Of a stretch of 48,376 nt of DNA, positions 1 through 9,204 are shown piece by piece. Made by a program: the position numbers and the translations under genes. Positions within the stretch are counted from its first letter, which is position 1; the number at the start of each line of letters is the position of its first letter. This stretch comes from an uncultured Prochlorococcus sp. (GTDB lineage: Bacteria > Cyanobacteriota > Cyanobacteriia > PCC-6307 > Cyanobiaceae). The stretch spans positions 1 to 48,376 of the forward strand of contig NZ_CABYWZ010000014.1 of assembly GCF_902522795.1 (NCBI RefSeq), in the 5' to 3' direction. Under the pieces are notes generated by a model that did no database searches, was not told where the DNA came from, and saw only the letters and a list, made by a program, of their open reading frames with translations.

Positions 1-1007
1 TCAGAATTTACATTCTCATCGCCTCGAAGAGCTGCATTAGCCTTTGCTACTTTTACTGCAAATAATTCTGACCTATGCCCTTCTACTCCTCCCCTAAGAG
101 CTTCATTCACTAAATAGGTAATTTGCTCTTTTGTTATCTTGACATCCTTTAACCATTGCCTTGCCAAAATCAATTGAGTAGATAAATTATCGGATTCTTC
201 CGACCATTTTTCTGAAAATTTAATATTATTTTCTGCGTGTGATAAAACAGATTTTGTAATCTCAACTCTTTGAGCATTATCAATAGATTGATCTGCGGAA
301 AGAACAATAGCAAAACGATCTAAAACATGATCTCTTAAAGCACCTTCTTCAGGATTATAAGTTGCTATTAAAAGGGACTTACAAGGATGAGATAGGCTTA
401 AACCATCTCTTTCAATATTATTTTGCTCTCTTCCTATAGCTTCAAGGATTAAATTTACAATACCATCATCCAATAAATTTATATCGTCTACATACAAAAC
501 ACCTCTATGAGCTTCTGCTAAAATTCCAGGTTGAAAAACTTGTTCTCCCGTACTTAATGAAGCAGCGACATCAATTGATCCAACAAGTCTATCTTCAGTT
601 ATACCAATGGGAACTTGAATAAATGGTGCCTCTTTTACTTTTTTTGGGATTTCATCAATTTGATTCAAATAATCACTTCCAATTGCCTCCTCTAACAATT
701 TATTAGTACTAATATCCCATTCCTCTGGTTTATCTGGATCTAGGTTCCTACCAATAGGTCTTAATGAAGTATTACTATTTATCTTAGATAGTGTTTCCAG
801 TATTGATTCATTATCTAATACTTCTACAGGAGGGAGTAGAGTATGCAAACCCCTGGCTAATACTGACTTACCAGTACCTCTTCCGCCAGCGATAATCACT
901 CCCCCTAAACTCGGATCAACTGCTGCCAAAAGTAAAGATAATTTCAATAAGCTATGACCTGTAATTGCCGCCAAAGGAAAAGCTCTAAAAGAATCATTTG
1001 AGTTCAT
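1..1007 (-). CDS. chlD: Magnesium chelatase subunit D, N-terminal part (cut by window edge)
   Basis: This is the ATPase-like D subunit of magnesium chelatase, which with ChlI and ChlH inserts Mg into protoporphyrin IX, the first committed step of chlorophyll synthesis. About 335 N-terminal residues are visible. They start MNSNDSFRAFPLAAITGHSL and include a Walker-A-like GGRGTGKS near residue 45 and the AAA+ stretch GVLYVDDINLLDD. The acidic/proline linker and C-terminal von Willebrand A domain typical of ChlD lie outside the window. I chose the ATG at 1007, which has AAGGAG upstream at a rather long spacing. An in-frame GTG at 1055 would add 16 residues. ChlI is the alternative family, but the N-terminal sequence fits ChlD better. 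Confidence 0.9.
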   Translation of the reverse strand, partial: MNSNDSFRAFPLAAITGHSLLKLSLLLAAVDPSLGGVIIAGGRGTGKSVLARGLHTLLPPVEVLDNESILETLSKINSNTSLRPIGRNLDPDKPEEWDISTNKLLEEAIGSDYLNQIDEIPKKVKEAPFIQVPIGITEDRLVGSIDVAASLSTGEQVFQPGILAEAHRGVLYVDDINLLDDGIVNLILEAIGREQNNIERDGLSLSHPCKSLLIATYNPEEGALRDHVLDRFAIVLSADQSIDNAQRVEITKSVLSHAENNIKFSEKWSEESDNLSTQLILARQWLKDVKITKEQITYLVNEALRGGVEGHRSELFAVKVAKANAALRGDENVNS

Positions 1008-1091
1008 TAAATCTTTTATTTCTCCTTTTTCTTTTAACTCGGGGTTCAAAATCACTTTAAAAATGCCTGATATAGAATTTATCCAATAACT

Positions 1092-1667
1092 TTGTTTTTT
1101 GTAGTGGAATTATCAAATCTTAATATCAAAAATGGACTATGTATATCCCTCGGAGCAAATATTGATAGTAAATTCGGAAGCCCTCTTGAGTCACTACTAA
1201 TTTGCAAACCAAAAATAGAGGAAATAATAAATGAGTGGGGAGATAGTTCCAACAATAAAAAAGAAGAGAAAAGCAAATTTCATGCAAACTTTTTTTGGTC
1301 TTCAATTTATGAGACATTACCCCATGGTGTTGAAAATGAGCAGCCAAATTATTTAAATACTCTCTTACTTATAAAAAGTAATTCTTTTCCAAAACCATCA
1401 AATAAAAACGCGAAATTACTTTTAAAAGAGCTAAAAAAGTTAGAGAGATTTTTCGGACGAGAAGAGACGCCAAAGGGTAAGAAATGGCTATCAAGATGTT
1501 TAGATTTAGATATTCTTTGGTGGGAAGATTTTCATATGCTTGACGAGGAATTAACATTACCTCACCCTAGATTCATGAATCGAAATTTCGTTATTACACC
1601 ACTATCTGAAATCTTAAGTAGGAGCCAAAAAATCACAAAGTTTGATGTCTCAAAATGGCCTATATAA
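1092..1667 (+). CDS. folK: 2-amino-4-hydroxy-6-hydroxymethyldihydropteridine pyrophosphokinase
   Basis: HPPK transfers pyrophosphate from ATP to hydroxymethyl-dihydropterin in folate synthesis. The family signatures are visible: the N-terminal ISLGAN strand near residue 19, an NYLNTLLL segment, the RFFGRE stretch, and the Mg-binding RCLDLDILWW motif followed by LPHPRF. The length of 191 residues is slightly above the usual 160-180 because of an insert after residue 30. The track start is a TTG; a GTG at 1104 is equally possible and the true start is unresolved. It is divergent from chlD across a gap under 90 bases, so the two genes must share a short promoter region. Confidence 0.9.
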   Translation: MFFVVELSNLNIKNGLCISLGANIDSKFGSPLESLLICKPKIEEIINEWGDSSNNKKEEKSKFHANFFWSSIYETLPHGVENEQPNYLNTLLLIKSNSFPKPSNKNAKLLLKELKKLERFFGREETPKGKKWLSRCLDLDILWWEDFHMLDEELTLPHPRFMNRNFVITPLSEILSRSQKITKFDVSKWPI

Positions 1668-1718
1668 ATGATTTACAAAACCAAAAAATAACTGTTAGGC
1701 TATTTTTATTTGAAAATT

Positions 1719-2282
1719 ATGGGCAACAAAAACCTTATAAAAAGATCTATTTTTAAAGAAAAAATATCTGAATTAAAGTCAAAAAAATTTAGTTTCGAAA
1801 TAAATAGAATTGAGCTTCCAAATGGACATGAAGGTGAATATGGATACATTAAGCATCCTGGGGCGGCATTAGCCGTACCTATTACAAAAGACAATAAAGT
1901 TATCATTCTTCGGCAATATAGATTTGCTGTTTCAAGGTATTTATTAGAATTTCCAGCAGGTACATTAGAAATAGGTGAAACACCTATTAATTCAATTCAA
2001 AGAGAAATACAAGAAGAGACTGGATTCAGTGCAAACAAGTGGGATGATCTAGGAACTCTAGTCCCTGCTCCTGGCTATGCAGATGAAGAAATTTATTTAT
2101 TTTTAGCTCGTGATTTAAACAAACTCAATTCCGAGGTTAAAGGAGATTTAGATGAAGATATAGAAGTATTAATTTTAGATCCCGACGAACTAGATAATCT
2201 TATTTCTAGTGGGAATGAAATTCTTGACGCAAAAACCGTGACGGCTTGGTTTAGAGCTAAACAATTTTTAGATAAATTATGA
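1719..2282 (+). CDS. Nudix hydrolase, ADP-ribose pyrophosphatase-like
   Basis: This Nudix-family pyrophosphatase probably cleaves ADP-ribose or another nucleoside diphosphate derivative. The complete Nudix box G-x5-E-x7-R-E-x2-E-E-x-G is present: GTLEIGE followed by QREIQEETGF around residues 80-105. The flanking sequence (IILRQYRFAVSRYLLEFPAGTLE) resembles NudF/ADP-ribose pyrophosphatases, but the substrate cannot be fixed from sequence. I chose the ATG at 1719 (MGNKNLIKRS) over an in-frame TTG nine bases upstream. Its stop overlaps the photolyase start by four bases, so the two are probably cotranscribed and translationally coupled. Confidence 0.87.
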   Translation: MGNKNLIKRSIFKEKISELKSKKFSFEINRIELPNGHEGEYGYIKHPGAALAVPITKDNKVIILRQYRFAVSRYLLEFPAGTLEIGETPINSIQREIQEETGFSANKWDDLGTLVPAPGYADEEIYLFLARDLNKLNSEVKGDLDEDIEVLILDPDELDNLISSGNEILDAKTVTAWFRAKQFLDKL

Positions 2283-3715
2283 ATAAACCTAGAATACTTT
2301 TTTGGCATAGAAAGGATCTAAGAATATTTGATAATCAAGCTTTAATCAAAGCATTTTCATTATCAAATGCTATAACTTCGACATATATATTTGATAAAAA
2401 TTACTCACACGATTTCAATGCAAGTTCAAGAGCTTGGTTTCTAGGAAATTCGCTTCAAGAATTAGGAAATAATTGGAAAAAAATGGGTAGTAGATTAGTT
2501 ATGGAAGAAGGAGATCCTGTATTATTAATTCCTCAATTAGCAAAGAAAATAGATGCTAAATTTGTTTTTTGGAATAGATCAATTGAACCTTATGAGATAA
2601 ATCGCGATTTACAAATAAAAAAAAATTTAAAAGAACAAAATATTCAAGTTATTGAAACTTGGGATCACCTATTAGTAGAACCTTTAAAAATATTTTCAGG
2701 GAATAACAATCCTTATTCAGTTTATGGACCTTTTTATAAAAATCTTAAATCAAAAATTAATTTATTAGGTTCATTTGACCAAGATAAAGTTGTTTTTCAG
2801 TTTAAAGATATAGACAATAAACTCAAAGAAAATAAGACAATAAATTCATCTGATTCGGTTCTAGAGAAATTTATCAAAAATATCAAATTTCCAGGTTCGA
2901 ATATTTGTCCATGCAGACCTGGAGAGAATGCTGCGAAAACATTATTAGAGAACTTCATTAACGAAAAAAAAATTTATTCTTATAATTCAGCAAGAGATTT
3001 TCCTTCCAAAAATGGGACATCATTTCTAAGTGCATCTCTCAGATTCGGCACCATAAGCATTAGAAAAGTTTGGAACGCCACATTAAATTTAAATTCAGAT
3101 TTTGCGAATCAAGAAAATTACCTATCAATTGAAACTTGGCAAAAAGAACTTGTTTGGCGAGAATTTTATCAACATTGCTTATTCCATTTCCCAGAGCTAG
3201 AGAAAGGTCCATATAGAAAAAAATGGGATAACTTTCCATGGCAAAACAATAATGAATGGTTTCAACATTGGAGCAACGGATCTACCGGAGTACCTATAGT
3301 TGATGCTGCAATGCGTCAACTAAATAGTACTGGATGGATGCATAATAGATGTAGGATGATAGTCGCTTCATTTCTGGTAAAAGATCTTATATGCAGTTGG
3401 CAAATGGGCGAGAAAAAATTTATGGAGACGTTGGTTGATGGAGACTTAGCTGCAAATAATGGAGGATGGCAGTGGAGCGCCAGTAGCGGTATGGATCCAA
3501 AACCACTTAGAATTTTTAATCCATATACCCAAGCAAAAAAATTTGATCCTATTTGCGGATATATAAAATATTGGATTCCTGAATTATCTAAAGTTTCAAA
3601 TTCAGAATTATTAAATGGGGATATATCTAATTTAGAAAAAAATAATTATTCAAGCCCTATTGTCAATCACAACATACAACAAAGATTATTTAAATCACTT
3701 TATGCTGAAATTTGA
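2279..3715 (+). CDS. phrB: Deoxyribodipyrimidine photolyase
   Basis: DNA photolyase uses light and FADH to split UV-induced pyrimidine dimers, which suits a surface-ocean phototroph. The N-terminal Rossmann-like antenna domain starts ILFWHRKDLRIFDNQAL. The C-terminal FAD domain shows TWQKELVWREFYQHCLFHFP, WMHNRCRMIVASFLVKDL and DGDLAANNGGWQWSASSGMD, ending in the RIFNPYTQ(A)KKFDP stretch typical of class I CPD photolyases. At 478 residues it is of normal length. It overlaps the upstream Nudix gene by four bases. Its 3' end overlaps the convergent aminotransferase gene by 16 bases. A cryptochrome is possible but the asparagine-rich FAD loop favours photolyase. Confidence 0.93.
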   Translation: MNKPRILFWHRKDLRIFDNQALIKAFSLSNAITSTYIFDKNYSHDFNASSRAWFLGNSLQELGNNWKKMGSRLVMEEGDPVLLIPQLAKKIDAKFVFWNRSIEPYEINRDLQIKKNLKEQNIQVIETWDHLLVEPLKIFSGNNNPYSVYGPFYKNLKSKINLLGSFDQDKVVFQFKDIDNKLKENKTINSSDSVLEKFIKNIKFPGSNICPCRPGENAAKTLLENFINEKKIYSYNSARDFPSKNGTSFLSASLRFGTISIRKVWNATLNLNSDFANQENYLSIETWQKELVWREFYQHCLFHFPELEKGPYRKKWDNFPWQNNNEWFQHWSNGSTGVPIVDAAMRQLNSTGWMHNRCRMIVASFLVKDLICSWQMGEKKFMETLVDGDLAANNGGWQWSASSGMDPKPLRIFNPYTQAKKFDPICGYIKYWIPELSKVSNSELLNGDISNLEKNNYSSPIVNHNIQQRLFKSLYAEI

Positions 3716-4905
3716 ATTTCCTCTATACAACTCTTTAAAACTTTATTTAGATTTTCTGCTACATATACTTGCTCTTTATAAGAAATTTCAGGAAACATTG
3801 GAAGACTAAGAACTTCTGTACAAAGTCTCTCTGTATTTATGAGTTTTGTTCTAGAAAAATTTTTATTTTTATAAGCTATTTGTGCGTGTATTGGAATTGG
3901 ATAATAAATAATTGAATTAATACCTTTTTCAAAAAGTTGTTGTTTTACCAAATTCCTTAAGGAATAGTATTTTTTGCAATCAGTATCAAATAAATTTGAA
4001 AAATCTTCATTTAAAAAATATTTATCGTTTCTTATTTTGATGACAAATTGATTCCATGAATGGAAAATTGAATCAGAGCTGATTTTAGGGAAACTAATAT
4101 ATGGATTTTTTTCTAATAAATCAAGGTAATTTTTAGCAATTTTTTGGCGATTATTAATCCACTTAGAAATATATTTCATTTTAATATTTAATATGGCAGC
4201 TTGAATGGAATCAAGTCTGCTGTTATATCCAATTTGGGTATGGTGATATCTTATTGGGCTGCCATGAACAGCCAGTTCTCTAATTTTTTTGGCAATCTTC
4301 TGATCTGAAGTTGTTACTGCTCCACCATCTCCAGCAGCTCCTAAATTTTTAGTAGGGAAAAAGCTAAAACAACCTATATCACCGATACTACCAACTTTGG
4401 AATTTTTCCACATTGTGCATGTTGCCTGAGCACAATCTTCGATTACTTTTAAGTCATATTTGTTGGCTAATGATTTTATTAAGGTCATATTTACAGCATT
4501 CCCAAATAGATGAACTGGCATAATTGCCTTGGTATTAGGATTTATTTCTTGTTCTATTAGTTCAGTATTAATTAGATAAGTTTCAGGATCTATATCTACC
4601 AAAATAGGATCAGCACCAACTGCACTAATTGCCTCTGCAGTCGCAAAAAAGCTAAAAGATGAGGTAATAACTTCATCACCCACACCAATATCTAATGCGC
4701 GCAAAGCTAAAACTAAAGCATCAGTACCACTGTTACATCCAATAGTATTTTTAACGCCAATCAGATTAGAAAAACTCTCTTCGAATTTAGCAATCTCTTG
4801 CCCTCCAATATACTGGCCCCCTTCTAGAACTTTAAAAACCTCACTCTCAATTTCAGAGCCAATTTCTTGGAACTGCCTATTTAAAGTAAATGGAGGTATT
4901 TGCAT
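3700..4905 (-). CDS. DegT/DnrJ/EryC1/StrS family PLP-dependent aminotransferase
   Basis: This fold-type I PLP enzyme belongs to the family that aminates keto-sugars during surface polysaccharide or nucleotide-sugar synthesis. Counting from MQIPPFTLNR, the family motifs are the GCNSGTDALVLAL cofactor region near residue 57, PVHLFG near 130, VIEDCAQA near 154, and the Schiff-base lysine K186 in SFFPTKNLGAAGDGG. The C-terminal half keeps QIGYNSRLDSIQAAIL. I chose the ATG at 4905, giving 401 residues. A further upstream ATG at 4962 would add 20 residues of non-conserved sequence. The actual sugar substrate is unknown, and the neighbours do not form a sugar-synthesis cluster. Confidence 0.88.
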   Translation of the reverse strand: MQIPPFTLNRQFQEIGSEIESEVFKVLEGGQYIGGQEIAKFEESFSNLIGVKNTIGCNSGTDALVLALRALDIGVGDEVITSSFSFFATAEAISAVGADPILVDIDPETYLINTELIEQEINPNTKAIMPVHLFGNAVNMTLIKSLANKYDLKVIEDCAQATCTMWKNSKVGSIGDIGCFSFFPTKNLGAAGDGGAVTTSDQKIAKKIRELAVHGSPIRYHHTQIGYNSRLDSIQAAILNIKMKYISKWINNRQKIAKNYLDLLEKNPYISFPKISSDSIFHSWNQFVIKIRNDKYFLNEDFSNLFDTDCKKYYSLRNLVKQQLFEKGINSIIYYPIPIHAQIAYKNKNFSRTKLINTERLCTEVLSLPMFPEISYKEQVYVAENLNKVLKSCIEEIQISA

Positions 4906-4958
4906 AATGATTATATTAACCCTAAACCATAATTGTATGGGTAAAAAAACATTATAAT

Positions 4959-5552
4959 TCACTTAAACCAACTCGGTTCTTTTCCAGGTTTCCATTTAAT
5001 ATTGCAACCTAAAGAGGGTATTTGATTTGAAGGATAATAATTATCTTGATTCAAATCTCTTATAGCATCGCGCAAATCTTCACCAGACAGAGGGATATTA
5101 TTACCTGGTCTACTATCGTCTAATTGGCCATGATAAAACAATAAAAAATCACCCTCTCCTTCATTTGAAAAAAGATAAAAATCCGGGGTGCAAGCCGCTT
5201 TTAACTCCTTAGCAAATTTTTGATTTTCATCATAAAGATAAGGAAAACTCCATCCCTGTGCTTGCGCTTGAAATCTCAAATTTTCAGGAGAATCTGAAGG
5301 ATGAGTAACAATATCATTACTAGAAATTGCAACTGTTTGAACTGTATTTTCAATTTCTTTACTTAATGTGAAAATTTGATTCTCAATATATTTAACAAAT
5401 GGACAATGGGCACAAATAAACATTAAAAGTAAATGCCGATTATCTAGATAATGAGAATCAAAATATTGATTATTTGAAGAGTTAGCATTTAACATTTTGA
5501 AATTAGGTAATTGAAAACCTAATTCCAAAAACATTGAATTTGTTCTGACCAT
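4959..5552 (-). CDS. Thioredoxin-like / peroxiredoxin-fold protein
   Basis: This predicted soluble thioredoxin-fold protein of 197 residues resembles the AhpC/TSA-like, ResA-type proteins. The redox motif is ICAHCPFVK with cysteines at residues 47 and 50, followed by VQTVAISSND and the cis-proline-type segment KAACTPDFYLF. It lacks an obvious signal peptide or membrane anchor, so a cytoplasmic role is likely. It lies about 50 bases upstream of the aminotransferase gene on the same strand and may be cotranscribed with it. Its partner is unknown. Confidence 0.75.
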   Translation of the reverse strand: MVRTNSMFLELGFQLPNFKMLNANSSNNQYFDSHYLDNRHLLLMFICAHCPFVKYIENQIFTLSKEIENTVQTVAISSNDIVTHPSDSPENLRFQAQAQGWSFPYLYDENQKFAKELKAACTPDFYLFSNEGEGDFLLFYHGQLDDSRPGNNIPLSGEDLRDAIRDLNQDNYYPSNQIPSLGCNIKWKPGKEPSWFK

Positions 5553-5657
5553 ATTTAAGTTAAATATTCTTCGATATTTGAAAATTATTGTACATTTTGC
5601 AGTAATCCATAAAGATAGGTACTTTTATATAGGAGAATAATAGAAATAATAAACAAA

Positions 5658-6440
5658 ATGCTTCTAAATCTAACTGGCAAAAAAATTCTTGTTACAGGAA
5701 TTGCCAATAATCGTTCAATAGCATGGGGTATTGCTCAGCAACTATCAAAAGCTGGCGCAGAACTTGGAATCACATATTTGCCTGATGATAAGGGAAGATT
5801 CGAATCTAAAGTTAGAGAACTAACTGAACCATTAAACCCATCATTATTTTTGCCTCTTGATGTTCAAAATCCAGCTCAAATTGAAGAAATCTTTAAAAAC
5901 ATAAAAAACAATTGGGGGCAAATTGACGGATTAGTTCACTGCTTAGCATTTGCAGGACGCGACGAATTGATTGGTGATTATAGTGCTACCACTTCAGATG
6001 GTTTTGATAGGGCTCTTAATATAAGTGCGTATTCGTTAGCACCTTTATGTAAAGCAGCAAAACCACTTTTTAGTGATGGTGCTGGCGTTGTCTCTTTAAC
6101 TTATTTAGGATCAGAGAGGGCGATTCCTAACTACAACGTGATGGGAGTTGCAAAAGCAGCTTTAGAAGCTTCAGTAAGATATCTTTCTGCAGAACTTGGG
6201 CCCGAAAAACAAGTCAGAGTTAATGCAATAAGTGCTGGGCCTATAAGAACACTTGCCAGTTCTGCTATAGGTGGCATTTTAGATATGATTCACAATGTTG
6301 AAGAAAAGGCTCCTTTACGCAGAACAGTCACTCAAATGGAAGTAGGTAATACCGCTGCTTTTTTATTAAGTGATCTCTCTAGCGGCATTTCAGGCCAAAC
6401 AATTTATGTTGATGCGGGTTACTGCATTAATGGAATGTAA
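5658..6440 (+). CDS. fabI: Enoyl-[acyl-carrier-protein] reductase (NADH)
   Basis: FabI carries out the last reductive step of each fatty-acid elongation cycle, reducing trans-2-enoyl-ACP with NADH. It is a short-chain dehydrogenase with the N-terminal nucleotide motif VTGIANNRSIAWGIA. The FabI-specific catalytic set is Y149 (in LTYLGSE), Y159 and K166 (in YNVMGVAK), matching the Y-x6-Y-x6-K pattern. The C-terminus has GPIRTLASSAIGG and SGQTIYVDAGY. The length of 260 residues is standard. The next gene, hisB, starts 21 bases downstream, suggesting an operon. Confidence 0.96.
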   Translation: MLLNLTGKKILVTGIANNRSIAWGIAQQLSKAGAELGITYLPDDKGRFESKVRELTEPLNPSLFLPLDVQNPAQIEEIFKNIKNNWGQIDGLVHCLAFAGRDELIGDYSATTSDGFDRALNISAYSLAPLCKAAKPLFSDGAGVVSLTYLGSERAIPNYNVMGVAKAALEASVRYLSAELGPEKQVRVNAISAGPIRTLASSAIGGILDMIHNVEEKAPLRRTVTQMEVGNTAAFLLSDLSSGISGQTIYVDAGYCINGM

Positions 6441-6461
6441 ACTAAATTTTTTTGCATAAAA

Positions 6462-7067
6462 ATGTCATCTTTAAGACAATCTGAAATAAAAAGGAAAACG
6501 AATGAAACAGATATTTCTGTATTTATAAACCTAGATGGGAATGGGATTTCCGAGATTGAAACTGGGATACCATTTTTAGATCACATGCTTCATCAAATAT
6601 CCAGTCATGGTTTATTCGATTTAAAAATAAAAGCAATTGGAGATACCCATATTGATGATCATCATACAAATGAAGATGTAGGAATCGCTTTAGGCAAAGC
6701 ATTTTCAAAAGCCTTGGGAGAAAGAAAAGGAATAAGTAGATTTGGACATTTCTTTGCCCCATTAGATGAAGCATTAGTTCAAGTGACTTTAGACTGTTCC
6801 GGAAGACCACATCTATCCTATGATCTTCAGTTAAAAGCTCCTAGAATTGGTAATTATGATACTGAACTAGTAAAAGAGTTTTTTATTGCCTTTGTAAATA
6901 ACAGTGGTATAACCCTGCATATTAATCAAATAAGAGGTAGCAATTCACATCATATAGTTGAGGCTTGCTTTAAAGCTTTTTCAAGAGCAATGAGAATGGC
7001 TACAGAAATAGATTTAAGAAGATCTGATTCAATTCCAAGCAGTAAAGGAATGCTAGAAAATCAATAA
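6462..7067 (+). CDS. hisB: Imidazoleglycerol-phosphate dehydratase
   Basis: HisB dehydrates imidazole glycerol phosphate to imidazole acetol phosphate in histidine synthesis. The two metal-binding histidine clusters of the family are clear: [13 protein letters not shown] near residue 40 with [14 protein letters not shown] near 66, and [20 protein letters not shown] near 160. The protein is the monofunctional 201-residue form without a phosphatase domain, as usual in cyanobacteria. It follows fabI closely on the same strand. Confidence 0.96.
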   Translation: MSSLRQSEIKRKTNETDISVFINLDGNGISEIETGIPFLDHMLHQISSHGLFDLKIKAIGDTHIDDHHTNEDVGIALGKAFSKALGERKGISRFGHFFAPLDEALVQVTLDCSGRPHLSYDLQLKAPRIGNYDTELVKEFFIAFVNNSGITLHINQIRGSNSHHIVEACFKAFSRAMRMATEIDLRRSDSIPSSKGMLENQ

Positions 7068-7139
7068 AATAGAAATTTTTTCTTATCAGCCACAATTCAG
7101 TTGATTTTTGGCGAAAATAAGTAAAGTAATTATTTTGTT

Positions 7140-8624
7140 GTGACTAATTTACAAGACAAAAAAATTGATAATTTTAAAAGTTTTAATAAAGAAGATTGGT
7201 CAAGTGCGTATCAAAATGTAGAAAAGGAGCTAACCAAGGAGCTTCTAAAAATTAGCAAAGGTAATAATATTAAAAATTTAAACGGAACATTATTAAGAAA
7301 TGGACCAGGAATATTAGAGAGAGGTGGACAATGGGTTCATCATCCATTTGATGGTGACGGAATGATAACGTCCATAAAATTCGAGAATGGTCAGCCATTC
7401 TTAACAAATAGATTTGTTAAAACTAAAGGATATTTGGAAGAGGAAAAAATAAACAAATTTATTTATAGAGGTGTTTTTGGAACCCAAAAAAATGGAGGAA
7501 TTTTAAATAATGCATTAGATCTAAAATTCAAGAATATCGCTAATACTCATGTTGTTAAATTAGGAGATGAAATTCTTGCATTATGGGAAGCAGCCGGTCC
7601 ACATGCAATGGATCCTGATAGTCTCGAAACTATTGGTTTAACAACATTAAAAGGGGTACTCAAGCCTAACGAAGCTTTCAGTGCCCATCCCAAAACAGAC
7701 CTAAACTCAAATGCATCTTCAGAACTTTTAGTCACTTTTGGAGTACAAACCGGGCCAAAAAGTACTATCAGATTAATGGAATTTAATAATGCTGGTACAA
7801 ATTCTGGGGAGCTCATGTTCGATAGAAAAGATACCTTCAATGGCTTTGCATTCCTTCATGATTTCGCAATTACAACTAATTGGGCAATATTCTTACAGAA
7901 TGCTATTGATTTCAATCCTCTTCCATTTGTAATGGGTCAAAGAGGAGCAGCACAATGTCTAAAGTCAAACCCAAATAAAAAAGCAAAGTTTTTTATGATC
8001 CCCAGAGAAAGTGGATTATTTAGAGGTCAGCCACCGTTAACAATAGATGCTCCAGAAGGATTCGTTTTTCATCATTTGAATGCATTTGAAAAAAATTCAA
8101 AAATCGTATTAGATAGTATTTTTTATGATGATTTCCCATCAGTTGGTCCTGACGAGAATTTTAGAGATATTGACTTTGATAAATATCCTGAAGGAAAACT
8201 GAAAAGATCAATTATCGATCTGAAGAAAAAAACTTGTGAACTTCAAACTATAAGTGAACAATGTTGTGAATTTGCAGTTGTTAATCCTAATTTTTTAGGA
8301 TTAAAAGCAACTTTTAGTTGGATGGCAAGCACATCTCAAAAGCTGGGCAACGCACCACTTCAAGCAATAAAAAAAATAGATTTAACTTCAAAGGAAGAGA
8401 TTTCTTGGTCAGCAGGTCCAAGTGGATTCGTAAGTGAACCAATTATGGTTCCATCAGAAAACTCTACAAAAGAAGATGAGGGATTTTTATTTATACTTTT
8501 ATGGAATGGAGAACGAAGAGGCAGTGATTTAGTGATATTAGACTCAAAAGACTTAAAAGAATTAGCTGTTTATGAATTACCAATTTCAATACCCCATGGC
8601 CTTCATGGATCTTGGGTAAATTGA
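7140..8624 (+). CDS. Carotenoid oxygenase, apocarotenoid 15,15'-oxygenase-like
   Basis: This non-haem iron oxygenase of the RPE65/carotenoid cleavage dioxygenase family would cut a carotenoid or apocarotenal polyene chain. The four iron-ligand histidines are visible: H183 (SAHPKTD), H240 (FLHDFAIT), H311 or H312 (FVFHHLNAFE) and a histidine in the terminal PHGLHGSW. Length (494 residues) and the spacing of these residues match cyanobacterial apocarotenal oxygenase. Translation starts at a GTG (7140). The product could be retinal or another apocarotenoid, which sequence alone cannot tell. Confidence 0.88.
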   Translation: MTNLQDKKIDNFKSFNKEDWSSAYQNVEKELTKELLKISKGNNIKNLNGTLLRNGPGILERGGQWVHHPFDGDGMITSIKFENGQPFLTNRFVKTKGYLEEEKINKFIYRGVFGTQKNGGILNNALDLKFKNIANTHVVKLGDEILALWEAAGPHAMDPDSLETIGLTTLKGVLKPNEAFSAHPKTDLNSNASSELLVTFGVQTGPKSTIRLMEFNNAGTNSGELMFDRKDTFNGFAFLHDFAITTNWAIFLQNAIDFNPLPFVMGQRGAAQCLKSNPNKKAKFFMIPRESGLFRGQPPLTIDAPEGFVFHHLNAFEKNSKIVLDSIFYDDFPSVGPDENFRDIDFDKYPEGKLKRSIIDLKKKTCELQTISEQCCEFAVVNPNFLGLKATFSWMASTSQKLGNAPLQAIKKIDLTSKEEISWSAGPSGFVSEPIMVPSENSTKEDEGFLFILLWNGERRGSDLVILDSKDLKELAVYELPISIPHGLHGSWVN

Positions 8625-8626
8625 AT

Positions 8627-9202
8627 TTAAGAAAAAATTTCAATTAAATCTGGAATAATTTTTTTTAATGCTTTACCTCTATGACTACAAGAGTCTTTAA
8701 TATCATTATTCATTTCTGCGAAAGTTAATCCTGTAGAACTCTCCTCAAAAATTGGGTCATATCCAAAACCACCTTTTCCTCTCGGACTTAAAATAATATT
8801 GCCATTACACTTAGCTTCAGATTCTATAATCACTTCACCATTTTGGGAACAGACACAAATATTAGCAATAAAGAAAGCACTTCTATTCTGAACTCCATCA
8901 AGTTCTTTTAAAACTCGTTCAATTCTCTTCTGATCATTTTCTGCATATCTTGATGAATAAATGCCCGGTTTACCATCTAATGCTTCAATACAAATTCCAG
9001 AATCATCTGCAATTGAAATATTATTTGTTTTTCTTGAAACTTCTCTCGCTTTTTTAATTGCATTATCTCTAAATGTAAGTCCGTCCTCTTCAACTTCTAA
9101 TGATTCTGGCTGAAGTAATAATTTACAATTAACTCCAGCAAGCAATTTTTTATATTCTTCAATTTTACCTTTATTCTTACTCGCTAAATATAAATTTTTC
9201 AC
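8627..9202 (-). CDS. rdgB: Non-canonical purine NTP pyrophosphatase (RdgB/HAM1)
   Basis: This enzyme hydrolyses dITP, ITP and XTP to monophosphates so that deaminated purines do not enter DNA or RNA. It shows the family's N-terminal LYLASKNKGKIEEYK, the SIADDSGICIEALDGKPGIYSSRYA core near residue 70, and FGYDPIFEE and SHRGKALKK at the C-terminus. I chose the GTG at 9202 over an upstream start at 9241. It sits two bases after the stop of the upstream phosphohexomutase gene, has an AGGA-like site, and places the conserved strand at the very N-terminus. The two genes look like an operon. Confidence 0.92.
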   Translation of the reverse strand: MKNLYLASKNKGKIEEYKKLLAGVNCKLLLQPESLEVEEDGLTFRDNAIKKAREVSRKTNNISIADDSGICIEALDGKPGIYSSRYAENDQKRIERVLKELDGVQNRSAFFIANICVCSQNGEVIIESEAKCNGNIILSPRGKGGFGYDPIFEESSTGLTFAEMNNDIKDSCSHRGKALKKIIPDLIEIFS

Positions 9203-9204
9203 CC

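Noticed and set aside
4905..4962. Longer start for the DegT-type aminotransferase at 4962
   Set aside because: It would add 20 hydrophobic, non-family residues, whereas MQIPPFTLNRQF fits the normal family N-terminus.
7082..7122. Weak hairpin between hisB and the carotenoid oxygenase gene as a terminator
   Set aside because: The CTTAT/ATAAG and GCCA/TGGC stems are short and interrupted, and no T run follows.
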